Shown here one piece after another: positions 22,201 through 34,401 of a stretch of DNA of 64,000 nucleotides. The DNA is taken from NCBI RefSeq assembly GCF_026230105.1, contig NC_079480.1, positions 30,236,488-30,300,487 on the forward strand. Reading direction: 5' to 3'. The notes under the pieces are model-generated. The model searched no databases. It was not told the DNA's origin and saw only the letters and a program-made list of their open reading frames with translations. Each line of letters opens with the position of its first letter. Position 1 is the stretch's first letter. The stretch is from Diorhabda sublineata (lineage: Eukaryota; Arthropoda; Insecta; Coleoptera; Chrysomelidae). The position numbers and the translations under genes were made by a program.

Positions 22201-23690
22201 AGTTGATAACGAATTCAGTTTTTTTCCACAAATACACAGTTACCTTATCCATAATCCCAAAAACAAATTTTTCCTATCGATCCTATAGCATTGCTTATGG
22301 GTCTGGAAAGAAACATTTTTCAATCTTCGTATACCACTGATTTACCGCACTTATGACGCTATTTTTCGCAGAAACTAATTTTCCCCACACCCAGTTTTTA
22401 TTAAGTTTTGGAAGCAGTCCATTTTTACCAAGGAATGAATGGAAACCATATATTTATATTTAAAACAGTGTAAATACTCAAAATAGGTACTCAAATATTC
22501 ATTCATTAATCAACGTTCCAAAAATTTGAATAATAATAAAAATAGTGAACTAATCAGTTCGAAAACATCGATAATTTAATAGTGTCTGGCTTGATAATTG
22601 TCTTATTAATTACTGCATTTGGCTTGATTTCTTGTATTTGAGATCCCAACAGATAAAAGCCGCAGTCGGTCAAAACTGACAAACATCAAATTAAATAAAA
22701 ATTAAATGACAATTCCTGTCTACTCGGTTACAACGCCCATAATAAGACGTTGCTATTGTTTCTCATTATTTTGTTACTAGTATAATCATTCTTTTACTAG
22801 TACAAGAATAGGTTATTTCTACGATCTGTGTTGCCGAAAATATTATAGATATGCTTGAAGAAAACAATAATTTTTATTCAAGAAGTTAAACAAATTAAAT
22901 CGTAAGTTTTTTCTTTGGTTACTTAATTTTTAGTGACTGGCTTAGTTTACTCCAATGATGTTGAAAATTTATCCTGAAATTGAGAATTTAATATGATGGT
23001 TAATGACAATTTGGATTGAGTTATTGGTCACACCACCGTAAAAAACAATACCATCAGGTTACAGTAAATCACTGATTACGGCTCAAAGAAGTGGACCATC
23101 TCAATTCAGACCTATACCAGCTGGTTGATGCAATAATAATTAGAGAATGAAAAATAGGTACTAATAGGCACCTATTAATTTTAGATTACCGAAAGACGCC
23201 TATATATCTGGTAAGGCGTAAAATACTATACCTGCTCATAAATAGTTAGAATCCCATAATAGGTTTTGGGATACCTTATTCAACCTACTAAAGCACCACC
23301 ATAAATTGACTATAGTAAGTATAGTAAGGCTCGAGAAAAGACGAAAGTGATTGCTGATAATAGCACCCGTAACATTTTCTTCCAGACAGTAAAGCTGAAA
23401 ACACTCGTAAAATATATTCATGGAAAGTGACTAATAACCGACCTGATAATGGTGTAGTAGATAAGAATTATCTTCGTGAATATTGCTGTAATGGATCACA
23501 AATATGTCGAAAATAGCAAGGATCTTGCTATTGAGATAAGTTAAATAAGGACGTCTGAGGCCGTTTGATTGTTGTAACATCTACATATATATCTCACACA
23601 AACTTATGGTATAACTTAGACCAGCAGGGTCTCTACTCGTATAAGAATACAATCACTCATCATATGCAAATTTTTTAATATTGTGTAATT
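22200..23690. other. Intergenic AT-rich DNA
   Basis: Nothing recognised. It lies upstream of the small two-exon gene at 23941. Confidence 0.4.
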
Positions 23691-23694
23691 TCAA

Positions 23695-24359
23695 GGAGTT
23701 TACTCCTTAAGAATCGATTTACATATATAAGGGGTCCGGTATGAGAAAAACGTGAGGAGTAAAATCTATCGATGAATGACCTCGTTATGTTTTTGGTGCG
23801 CAACTTTCTAATTTCTCAGTGTCGACATAATTATATTGCTGTTTTTATTATAAATATCAATAATTAATATTGTTATTGTGAAGTTTTAATTTTTATCATT
23901 GTCTTCCGCTAAAATGAACTGAAAGTATTTTCAAATAACTATGGCAGAAAGAGGTGTAGTGATATTGCCGGAACATCTAACAAACACGTGGTTGCAAGGT
24001 ACGTTATAATTCATGTATTATATTTATGAGCATGTGCAATTTGTATTTATTAAATATTTTAATAATTATCGATGTAGTTCATATAAATATATATTTGAAA
24101 ACAACACATAAAATTAAATAATCAACCCAATATGAATTATCGAGATTATTGACTATTGTAAAAAGTTTAATGTAAAATATTTCGTCGATTAGTTATAATA
24201 AATGTATATGAAATGAATAAATTGAATAAATATATATTTATATATGGATATTATTTTCATTAATTAACAAATTTACCCTTTTATACAGTATCAATCTTTT
24301 TTAAGTTAAATAAACTCTTTTTGCGTCTGGTTAGACTATCGAACTTAAGGAGTAAACTC
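23695..24359. repeat. 17-bp perfect inverted repeat pair, 665 bp apart end to end
   Basis: GGAGTTTACTCCTTAAG at 23695-23711 is matched exactly in reverse at 24343-24359. Each arm holds its own short palindrome (GGAGT-TT-ACTCC). The pair encloses the first exon of the small gene and most of its intron. It could be the termini of a MITE-like element or a chance/regulatory pair; no target duplication is obvious. Confidence 0.45.
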
Positions 24360-24637
24360 CAGTCGTGCGTCGGAGCTGACACACAATTTTTCCAATATGA
24401 TATCTTGAGAATATTGTACCCATTTTCTCAATAAACAATTCAAAATTGTTGGCAATGACCTGGAGGGTCATTTAATGTTAAATATTATATTTACTAACTT
24501 TTTTACTTTTTCTGTACTTGATAGAAACTGAATTTGAGGCTTTGGACATTTGGCTGAAGGATACGCCAGATGTAAAACACATGTTGCAGGGCAAAACACA
24601 GAATAGAGCAAATTTACGGCATAGGCGTCCTATTTAA
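23941..24637 (+). CDS. Unrecognised small protein, 56 codons in two exons
   Basis: Exons 23941-23998 and 24525-24637 join in phase 1 to give a 56-residue protein: MAERGVVILPEHLTNTWLQ, then ETEFEALDIWLKDTPDVKHM and a basic tail ending RHRRPI. Support comes from the signals. The start is AACTATGG, with A at -3 and G at +4. The donor is CAAG|GTACGT, the branch site TTACTAAC matches the consensus, a pyrimidine tract and ATAG acceptor follow, and AATAAA lies about 30 bases after the stop. I do not recognise the family. The protein is acidic in the middle and basic at the end, without a signal peptide, membrane segment or cysteines. It could also be the last two exons of a longer gene whose upstream part I cannot see. 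Confidence 0.55.
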
Positions 24638-24667
24638 TCATGAAAAAATCCTAGGAAAATAATTTCG

Positions 24668-24673
24668 AATAAA
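24668..24673 (+). terminator. Polyadenylation signal AATAAA of the small two-exon gene
   Basis: A canonical AATAAA about 30 bases after the TAA stop at 24637. In AT-rich DNA such hexamers are common, so its weight comes only from its position. Confidence 0.4.
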
Positions 24674-24839
24674 CAGATTAATGCCGAACTGTTTTCAATT
24701 AAAAATTGTGACAAATCAAAAGCGAGTAAATAAGAGTAGGGCAACTATAAAAGAAAAACGTGCGTCAAGGAGCTTCAAATATATAGTGTGTTTGAATTTT
24801 TGAGGAATTGATTGCGAATGAATAGTATTGGAACAAAAA

Positions 24840-25010
24840 TTTAATTTTTTGTATTTTTATCAGTCCGAAATTATGTCGAAACGTCAAAAATGTTTTCTTG
24901 TAAGGTATATGTTCTTTTTTGTAGGTGATCTTTTGATTAATATAATTATGTCAATGTCAAGCATATTTTGATAAAGATGAAAATAGGTCGAAACGCCAAT
25001 GTTTCTTACT
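24840..25010 (+). repeat. Two GTCGAAACG repeat scraps (Penelope-type leader?)
   Basis: ATGTCGAAACGTCAAAAATG near 24873 and TTTTGATAAAGATG followed by AAAATAGGTCGAAACGCC near 24966 resemble the TGATRA...GTCGAAACG phrase seen at 49.87 kb (minus) and 60.32 kb. The phrase has the layout of a decayed hammerhead core (UGAUGA, stem II, GAAAC). Neither copy here forms a good stem II. Confidence 0.35.
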
Positions 25011-25209
25011 TTCTTCAAAAACAAATTTCTATTGAGAAAGAACCAAACAAATACCATTTACCAACAAAAACATATTATAAAAAGGTTTAAAAAGTTGGAG
25101 GAATTAATACATATTTATTCTACTAGAATAATTCATTATTTCTTATGCGTTTATTGTCAATTTCTTTACATTGTCAAGGGATATAACAATGTGTAAAAGA
25201 TTGTAAAAT

Positions 25210-26737
25210 AAAACTATTTGATAAAAATATTTGTTATTATTACATAAATCACTCCAAATTGCAATATCCTGGTTTAAAAATTATGGTACGTCCATGCAAT
25301 GAATAACATGACGTTTTCGATGGTTTTGTTAGTATTTACTACCACTAAAAATGTCACGAAGTACTGGATGAGGAGTACTCAGAGAACAGTAGTGGCAAAA
25401 CCAAAATAAAACAGCCTTAGCTGGAAATTTATTATGGGCATATGCCGTGCCGTTACTTTGCCCTTCTTTGAAATATATTATTATAACATGTTGTAAACCC
25501 TTAAAGTGAAATTATTTGAGGACTACATGTGTCACTGTCACTTTTCGACATATCGCAGAGATGCAGATAAGGCATTTTTATTGCTGTTAACACCAGATAT
25601 ATAACTAAAAATAAAAAGTATGAACACTGCTACATTTTCATCTAGATAATAAAGACGGAATTTTATTTAAGAGATTTATTTCATATGAAAATCAAACAAA
25701 ATTTTTAATTTAAATGGATATCAAAAAACAATCTGTTTCACCTATATGAAGATCAATTTAAATTGTTCATAGTTCCATTGTTTAGATAAGAGAATTAATA
25801 ACTTGGACCAATTCACCAATCTTTTTATCGACTATGTTTAAGTATTTCCATCATTACATGTAATTTTTTTGATTTTTCAGTTTTTATAGTTCATATTTTG
25901 TATAGTACTGAGAGTATCTTAATAAATATCTTTTCCTCATATTGATTGAATTTATTGCCCTATTAACTATTTTGTGCCGAAATTCCAAAATTATTGATAT
26001 TGTTTGTTGCTGAATCAGCACGAGTGAAGAATTATTTCTTAACATTGAACGTTATTTTATAACAATAGTTGAAGATAACATTTTGCTTCCACCCAATTCA
26101 ATTATAAAAATAAAAGTTATTCTATATTCTAACGAATATAGGATAGAACAGAAAGGTTACAAACCACAATAGATACACAAAATGTAAACAAAAACTGACA
26201 GAATGGGAAAAAACGTAATGACACAATTTGTAAATTCCATAAGAATTTTAGTTTTGCAGCCTCGAGACATCCGTATCAACTACCAGAACATACATATTAC
26301 AGATTAACCTTACATTCCCCTGTGAAGAGATGTTTCATTGTCCTTTCTCTATATTTTGGCCCTTTAAGGATTGAAATAAGCACTTAAACGACAATCCATG
26401 TGATCACATCGTGCCTTTTCAATCACACCAAACTTACTCATCCAAACATATTCCTTTGTTAGTTTCTTGTATATTTTCTATATGTTTGATATTAATCTGT
26501 AGTAAAGGGGGGAAAATATTCTGCGTACAACATTGTGTGAGGAGCATCTCTTTTTTAGCCATTTCATTTCTAGTTGGCAAAGTTTTCTTCCAATTTGCAT
26601 CTAAATATTTTGATAAAGACTTTTTATGAATGTTTCAAAAATTATTAAAAAAACTAATTTTGAAGACAGAAGTGATCTAGAATCAAGAACATTTAGAAGA
26701 ATAAACATATATAAAAGGTCTAAGAAATAAGAAATCG
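25210..26737. other. Intergenic AT-rich DNA
   Basis: No gene recognised. The open frame 26411-26629 is hydrophobic low-complexity translation without support. Confidence 0.4.
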
Positions 26738-26742
26738 AAGAA

Positions 26743-26745
<3 letters not shown>

Positions 26746-26785
<40 letters not shown>
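26746..26785. repeat. (AT)n microsatellite
   Basis: About 20 uninterrupted AT dinucleotides directly before the first Helitron copy. Confidence 0.9.
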
Positions 26786-26788
<3 letters not shown>

Positions 26789-26837
26789 TATGTTCCTAAA
26801 TGTTCTGTTTCAAAATTAGTTTTTTTTTAAATAATTA

Positions 26838-28779
26838 TCTTATATATTAAAAAAATTGATGATTTCCATTCCGAGTCCGTTCAGGCGTTCTACCCAACCG
26901 AATTGCTTAATTTTTTTTTTCAGTGAAAGGTATTGATGCACAGATCAGCCATCAACCATCGGATTTCATCTAATTTTCACCATTCTCAAGTTATACTCAA
27001 ATGCGATTTCCCCCTGTACATTACTTATGGGAGTTTTTCACATACACACGTTCTATCCTCAATATCTCAGGTTCTATTTAAAATAGAGACTTCGTTTTGA
27101 TTTAAGAACACTCGCTGAAACATCTTCTTTCTTTTGAGTTTTTGAACATTTAGATCGGTGGAGTTGGGGAGGAGCTAGGCGCGGATATTCAATGTGGAGT
27201 TATGGATTGTTGTAGGTTTTTGGCAATTTTTCTACATTCAAAGATCTATATCTCAGGTTCTAATATAGCTACAGAGTTCGTTTTGATTTAAGAACACTCG
27301 CTGAAACACCTTCTTTCTTTTGAGTTTTTGAACACTTAAATCGGTTGAGGTGGAGAGGAGCTAGGCGCGGACATTCAATGCGGAGTTATGGATTTTTGAA
27401 GGTTTTTGGCAATTTTTCTACATTCAAAGATCTATATCTCAGGTTCTAATATAGCTACAGAGTTCGTTTTGATTTAAGAACACTCGCTGAAACACCTTCT
27501 TTCTTTTGAGTTTTTGAACACTTAAATCGGTTGAGTTGGAGAGGAGCTAGGCGCGGACATTCAATGCGGAGTTATGGATTGTTTTAGGTTTTTGGCAATT
27601 TTTCTACATTCAAAGATCTATATCTCAGGTTCTAATATAGCTACAGAGTTCGTTTTGATTTAAGAACACTCACTGAAACACCTTCTTTCTTTTGAGTTTT
27701 TGAACACATAAATCGGTTGAGTTGGAGAGGAGCTAGGCGCGGACATTCAATGTGGAGTTATGGGTTTTTGAAGGTTTTTGGCAATTTTTCTACATTCAAA
27801 GATCTATATCTCAGGTTCTAATATAGCTACAGAGATCGTTTTGATTTAAGAACACTCGCTGAAACACCTTCTTTCTTTTGAGTTTTTGAACACTTAAATC
27901 GGTTGAGTTGGGGAGGAGTTAGGCGCGGACACTCAATGTGGAGTTATGGATTTTTGTAGGTTTTTGGCAATTTTTCTACATTCAAAGATCTATATCTCAG
28001 GTTCTAATATAGCTACAGAGTTCGTTTTGATTTAAGAACACTCGCTGAAACACCTTCTTTCTTTTGAGTTTTTGAACACTTCAATCGGTTGAATTGAAGA
28101 GGAGCTAGGCGCGGACATTCAATGTGGAGTTATGGGTTTTTGAAGGTTTTTGGCAATTTTTCTACATTCAAAGATCTATACCTCAGGTTCTAATATAGCT
28201 ACAGAGTTGGTTTTGATTTAAGAACACTCGCTGAAACACTTTATTTCTTTTGAGTTTTTGAACACTTAAATCGGTTGAGTTGGGGAGGAGTTAGGCGCGG
28301 ACACTCAATGTGGAGTTATGGATTTTTGTAGGTTTTTGGCAATTTTTCTACATTCAAAGATCTATATCTCAGGTTCTAATATAGCTACAGAGTTCGTTTT
28401 GATTTAAGAACACTCACTGAAACACCTTCTTTCTTTTGAGTTTTTGAACACATAAATCGGTTGAGTTGGAGAGGAGCTAGGCGCGGACATTCAATGTGGA
28501 GTTATGGGTTTTTGAAGGTTTTTGGCAATTTTTCTACATTCAAAGATCTATATCTCAGGTTCTAATATAGCTACAGAGTTGGTTTTGATTTAAGAACACT
28601 CGCTGAAACACTTTATTTCTTTTGAGTTTTTGAACACTTAAATCGGTTGAGCTGGAGAGGAGCTAGGCGCGGACATTCAATGTGGAGTTATGGATTTTTG
28701 TAGGTTTTTGGCAATTTTTCTACATTCAAAGATCTATATCTCAGGTTCTAATATAGCTACAGAGTTCGTTCTTTTCTAT
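26838..28779 (+). mobile_element. Non-autonomous Helitron copy 1 with nine 186-bp units, 3' end lost
   Basis: The 5' end is TCTTATATATTAAAAAAATT, preceded by A, as for a Helitron (TC start). A unique leader of about 240 bases (GATTTCCATTCCGAGTCCG onward) precedes nine head-to-tail units of 186 bp. It ends at TTCGTTCTTTTCTAT, where complete copy 3 continues for about 70 bases to its CTAG terminus, so the 3' hairpin end is missing. Units 4 and 8 share CACTCACTGAAAC and ACATAAATCGG, and units 5 and 7 share GGAGTTAGGCGCGGACACTC, showing exchange or duplication within the array. No open frame is conserved. Confidence 0.85.
27090..28767 (+). repeat. 186-bp tandem array, 9 units
   Basis: Each unit contains TTTGATTTAAGAACACTCGC, GAGGAGCTAGGCGCGGACAT, GTTTTTGGCAATTTTTCTAC and ATCTATATCTCAGGTTCTAA. 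The period is 186 bases, for example ACAGAGTTCG at 27271, 27457 and 27643. It is the internal array of Helitron copy 1. Confidence 0.95.
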
Positions 28780-28784
28780 CTATA

Positions 28785-31700
28785 GATGAGAAATAAAGTA
28801 TTTTCGCTTACTTCTTTGTTTTTATAAAGTGTAGAGCACAAAATTACCTGGAATAAGGTACGATATTTTATTATGAAGGTCGCAACCCTAGTCCCATCAT
28901 ATTTCCATAATATTGTAGATCAAGAAAACTTTTTGAATGAAAGGTGACGAGTTTTACTAGTGGTCCTTGTATAACATAGCAAATTAATGTTAACCATACT
29001 TATGGTTTATGAGAAAAAGTAAGAGTCACTTTGTTTATATGATTTTTACTTAATTTCCTGCGTGAAATTTCAAACTGCAGGAAGACAGAGAAAGACGGAA
29101 ATCGAAAGGGAAATAGACGAAACCATGATTCGAACTGTTTTTAACGAAGCTTGAGTCGGTGAGTGTGCAATGCACTCCTTCGCTAAATATATTTAATAGT
29201 ATCGGGTGTGTCGACTTGGCGCTAGAAACGAAACGTGAATATAAAGTCGACTCGCCTTGGCAAAATGCCACGCTCCAAACCGATTTATTATGTAACATGG
29301 TTTGAAAAATCCGCTTTATAAACCTACCTCTAGTCTTAAATAATTTTTTATACGGGGTAATTTATAAATTTATCTTAACGGAACAGAAAGAAACATGAAT
29401 TAATAAAAACAACATGATGCGATTCAAAAAGGTGCGAAGGTATCAAAGTAATTACAAATTAAAACCCTCCGGGTTTGACATTACATAAAAATAATTGATT
29501 ACCTCAATTAATCTTAAGAAAATTGAGAGAAATATCTAAAATGTTATGAGTTTTTACATTTCCTTGAAGTTTTTTAACTTGTATATTTTTTCAGAACTGT
29601 TTATGAATTTTTAGAGATATAAATTAAGATGTTAGTATTGCACCACTTTAGATGTTGATAGCCAAAAAAAACGCCAAATTATTGAACTATTTCCAGTTAT
29701 CTGCTTGTAGCTGGAAAGTGGTGCAGTGGATGAAAAATATATTTCTAATTAAAAATACACAGAACAAAATTTTGCGTCAATTTACATATAAAACTGACAT
29801 ATGTAAACAATCAAATTCGGTTAAGTGGTATGGCCGAAAAAAACTTACAAACTTACATATTTTGAGAAAATATACTATTGTAGAAACACGTGGAATAAAA
29901 GTAGTAAGTATGAAATTCTATGTAATATAACTGCCTCAGTTTTTAAATTTCGTCATCCAAAGTTATTAAGTAACCATTACATGATCCGGCCTCAACTACA
30001 GTAGAAGAAAAAGGAATAGAAACATTGATAAAAAGAAGTATAACAAAGAAGGATGAGAACCACTTACAACTTCAGGGTCTTGCTTGAGTTGTAATTCAAG
30101 ATAGATGTAGGAAACAATATTCGAAGGAGAAAAGATGTTACGAAGAAAACCCCAAAAGGCATTACAGGAAATTGTGGCTAAAGAAACCAAGAAACCTCTA
30201 AAAATGCAAGTTACCGTGGAGTCTGTGTAAACAATTGATTTACAAATTCCTTCTTGGCTGCAGGTGAATAGTAGCAGGTTGAAGAGGTGTTTAAAAGAAG
30301 TTCGTCTTGAAAATAATCTGGTTGCGGTAGAGTCCAGGTACCACTGCTTCTGCAGTATCAAGTTCCTGACAAAGATGCAATAACTGGATTGTCAGTTAGC
30401 TAGCCTGAAGATAAAGATATAACATTCAACTATATTTAAAATACATGGAAGAAAATAAAGAACAATGCCAATTCACTTTGTCAGAAATGGAAGACCTCGA
30501 AGGCATTGTCCCAACTTAAAAAATCCTGACGAAAAAACTGAAAACAAGCATAGTGAAACCCGCCGCTGCTATTATCCTCTAGGATATGAGGTCACTTATT
30601 TATCCCCTTGATAATGACAATTCAGAAACCCTTGTAGGGTCAACTGTAACCCCACTAAAGGAAAAATATATTCCGCTAGGCCTAAGCAAAAAACGAAAAC
30701 TTGTGCTATAATTAATGGTGCGAAACCGCGGTCCTTAACATTAATAAACTTAGTATTGGTTTTTATTTCTACTACTCGAATTTCTACTCAAGTTAAGCAT
30801 ACTCCTTTAACATTGCAAAGCAATGAAGAAGTGCTGTTTTGATGCGAAATTTACTCATAACGACGAATAAATCGATTTCGACTTGATGTAAAATTTCGAA
30901 TTTTAAATAAAAGTATTTAAACTTTTATTCCACGTCAATAGGAGTACCTACCAAAATATATAGACTAGGAAAGCCGCAAAATTTAAGTTTACACCGATAT
31001 ATGATTTCTTTTTAGGTTTCAACATTCGATTTTGGCTATACCACCAAACCGAATTTGATTTTTTACATATCAGTCGATGTAGAATTTAGTCCTCTGTATT
31101 TTTAAATAGAATGACATTCTCCTTACGACACAATTTTTTCCAGATACAAGCTCATCACTTGAGATGGTGCAAACTCAAATAACACTTATTTAGGACCAAA
31201 TAGAGGTGTTAAAATGATTTCCAGCTTGCTGGAAATTTATTCCTCAAAACAGATTTGTTTGGCGTAATTTTACTGGCCTAATAGAAATATTCTTTTTTAA
31301 AGCATATGACGTCGTCATTAATTGGAATTGTTCTTTCATGGCTCTCTCTCTTGTATGTTTTCTTTCACAAGTAAAGGAAAAAAATTCATTGACTTCGTTC
31401 TATATGTAATAATAATTTATTTATTTAGGTAGTTAAAAAATAAATAATCAAAACGTGGTATAGATCCGAATAAAGTTATCAGTCACTAGTAAATATAACA
31501 ATTTCAATATTTATCAGAATCTCCTAAAATTTATTTGTTTGAGTAAAAGGACTAGTATTACAATAGAAAAATGAAGATTGCGAATCGAAAGATTAAAAAT
31601 GTCGAGTATATATACGTTCGCTTCTTGGCCTCACACATACATTGAACAAGTTGTCTCCGAATCCCATCAATCTAAAAACTAGTTCCTTTGACAAATTTCG

Positions 31701-32955
31701 TACAGGCTTTTTTCCTCTGCGTTTCATCAATAAATTATGGATCTTAAACAGAAATAATGTTATTGTCTTTTTCTGGTTCGAATTGTTACGGTTGGTAAGG
31801 CAGTGGCTGTTGACTTACACCGACACACAGGCAGGTTCTTCAGACTCTGATGGCAAGGGCACCTTCTGTTGCACACGTGTTGAGAATTTTCAATGACAAA
31901 TAACTAAAGATTTTGATTCGAGAGACCGAAATATACCACCAAATATTTTCAAGCCAATCAAAGTTCAAACTACAGACATTCTTCAACATGAAATTAAGAT
32001 CCCTACCTTGGACCTCCTTCAAATGAAAGGTATAACCCCGGATTTTTGAAATTGAAAGTGAGGTATCCTTCTAAAGTTATGTTTGCTCTTTATTTAAAAG
32101 AAAATTGAATTATCTGCTTGTGAAAATGTGAAATGAAACCATAACAATGTGTATTATTTTTTATGAAAATCAATAAACATACATTCAACAGCTTTTGCTT
32201 GATTTTAACTTATTAGATTTATTTTGAAAAGAATATGAGTAAAAAAAACTTGATTCATATTACTTAAAAAGAGCAAACAACTTTTGCGATCATTCCTGAT
32301 ATGATTGATAATACCAGAAAACGTTTTAATTTGAAATTAGAATGTTTTCAAAACCCTTGCTATAAGCATGTTGAATACTTACTTCCTCAAAATTCACAGT
32401 TTTTTTGTATTTTTTAGTATTTAGAATGAAAAAGTCTTTCGAAAGTTATTCCACAAGCCCGCAATTCTCATTTAATCAATTGAAGGTTCTACCTCTTCGT
32501 CAAAGGGCTAAAGAAAATAATGTCAAGTTATAATTTTATTTTGACGTTTTTTCGGATTTATTTTATAATTATAGTATAGCGACGGATATAAGAAATGAGT
32601 TATTAATTTAATGTATTATTTCATTCAGGTTTATTTTCTAGAATATTGGTAGTAATGAAATAGCTCCTAAGTTGGGAATTATTTGACTTGATTTTTCTGT
32701 CTGTGACATATTTTTGTTATTAATTTAAATCAAACAATTTGCTTTGCCCGCTGAATGTATTTGGTAAATCAAACACACCAATTTCCTAATTAAAGAAGTA
32801 ATTTTGTAAGTGCGAAATGAAATTGCATGTAATCAAAGCAGAAGTTTTCAATGAGAGAACAAATAACAAGATAAAAAAAGTATTGAACATTACAAAAATT
32901 AAAACATCCGGATTTTCTGAAAGCTTATAAGAACAAAAAATAATACAAACTTTAA
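28785..32955. other. Intergenic AT-rich DNA, no gene recognised
   Basis: The 121-codon minus-strand frame at 29996-30361 ends in a run of F and L and has no recognisable domain. The plus-strand frame at 31642-31896 is likewise unsupported. Slightly GC-richer patches at 30080-30680 and 31780-31880 could be old element fragments, but no motif was found. Confidence 0.4.
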
Positions 32956-32958
32956 TAC

Positions 32959-33050
32959 TGAACACACTGTTTACTATACTACAAGAACACTCACAATTAG
33001 GTACATTGTCTAACGCTCTTTTTGATAACTAAGTTATCATCTTCAGAGAC
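32959..33050 (-). ncRNA. Hammerhead-like ribozyme relic in a dispersed repeat (copy b)
   Basis: The minus strand gives GTCT-CTGAAGA, one extra base, GATAAC-TTA-GTTATC, then CAAAA-AGAGCGTT and AGAC. Box 1 (CUGANGA) is perfect and stem I (GTCT with AGAC) and stem II (6 bp) pair. The GAAA box and stem III have decayed. The plus-strand start CTGAACACACTGTTTA matches copy a. Confidence 0.5.
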
Positions 33051-33137
33051 TCTTCAATATGAATATCACCAAATGTTACGCAAATTCCAACTTAACCTTA
33101 AAGTAGTGCAGTGATGGATATCTTTAAATCATAATTA

Positions 33138-34400
33138 CTAGCTTTTTCCCGCGACTTCGCTCGCATCGAATCCATTAAATAAGTATCAGAAATCATTATA
33201 ATAGAAAAGAACGAACTATGTAGCTATATTAGAACCTGAGATATAGATCTTTGAATGTAGAAAAATTGCCAAAAACCTACAAAAATCCATAACTCCACAT
33301 TGAATGTCCGCGCCTAGCTCCTCTCCAGCTCAACCGATTTAAGTGTTCAAAAACTCAAAAGAAATAAAGTGTTTCAGCGAGTGTTCTTAAATCAAAACCA
33401 ACTCTGTAGCTATATTAGAACCTGAGATATAGATCTTTGAATGTAGAAAAATTGCCAAAAACCTACAAAAATCCATAACTCCACATTGAATGTACGCGCC
33501 TAGCTCCTCTCCAGCTCAACCGATTTAAGTGTTCAAAAACTCAAAAGAAATAAAGTGTTTCAGCGAGTGTTCTTAAATCAAAACCAACTCTGTAGCTATA
33601 TTAGAACCTGAGATATAGATCTTTGAATGTAGAAAAATTGCCAAAAACCTACAAAAATCCATAACTCCACATTGAATGTCCGCGCCTAGCTCCTCTCCAG
33701 CTCAACCGATTTAAGTGTTCAAAAACTCAAAAGAAATAAAGTGTTTCAGCGAGTGTTCTTAAATCAAAACCAACTCTGTAGCTATATTAGAACCTGAGAT
33801 ATAGATCTTTGAATGTAGAAAAATTGCCAAAAACCTACAAAAATCCATAACTCCACATTGAATGTCCGCGCCTAGCTCCTCTTCAATTCAACCGATTGAA
33901 GTGTTCAAAAACTCAAAAGAAAGAAGGTATTTCAGCGAGTGTTCCTAAATCAAAACGATCTCTGTAGCTATATTAGAACCTGAGATATAGATCTTTGAAT
34001 GTAGAAAAATTGCCAAAAACCTACAAAAATCCATAACTCCACATTGAATATCCGCGCCTAGCTCCTCCCCGACTCAACCGATTTAAATGTTCAAAAACTC
34101 AAAAGAAAGAAGATGTTTCAGCGAGTGTTCTTAAATCAAAACGAAGTTTCCATCTTAAATAGAACCTGAGATGTTGAGGATAGAACGTGTGTATGTGAAA
34201 AACTCCCATAAGTAATGTACAGGGGGAAATCGCATTTGAGTATAACTTGAGAACGGTGAAAATTAGATGAAATCCGATGGTTTGTGGCTGATCTGTGCAT
34301 CAATACCTTTCATTGAAAAAAAAATTAAGCAAATCGGTTGGGTAGAACGCCTGAACGGACTCGGAATGGAAATCATCAATCATATTAATATATAAGAAGA
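33138..34400 (-). mobile_element. Non-autonomous Helitron copy 2, complete, five 186-bp units
   Basis: On the minus strand it starts TCTTCTTATATATTAATA after an A (34401) and ends with CTAG followed by T, the Helitron insertion rule (A|T). Just inside the 3' end lies GCGAGCGAAGTCGCGGGAAA, a hairpin with stem GCG(A)GC/G(T)CGC-like pairing around GAA. Five units are present; the three nearest the 3' end differ by very few bases, so the array was homogenised recently. Confidence 0.9.
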
Positions 34401-34401
34401 T

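Noticed and set aside
27090..28767. CRISPR-like or centromeric satellite array
   Set aside because: The units are contiguous 186-bp tandem repeats without spacers, and they lie between Helitron ends in a eukaryotic genome.
29996..30361. 121-codon minus-strand ORF
   Set aside because: No motif, hydrophobic low-complexity end, no splice or promoter support.
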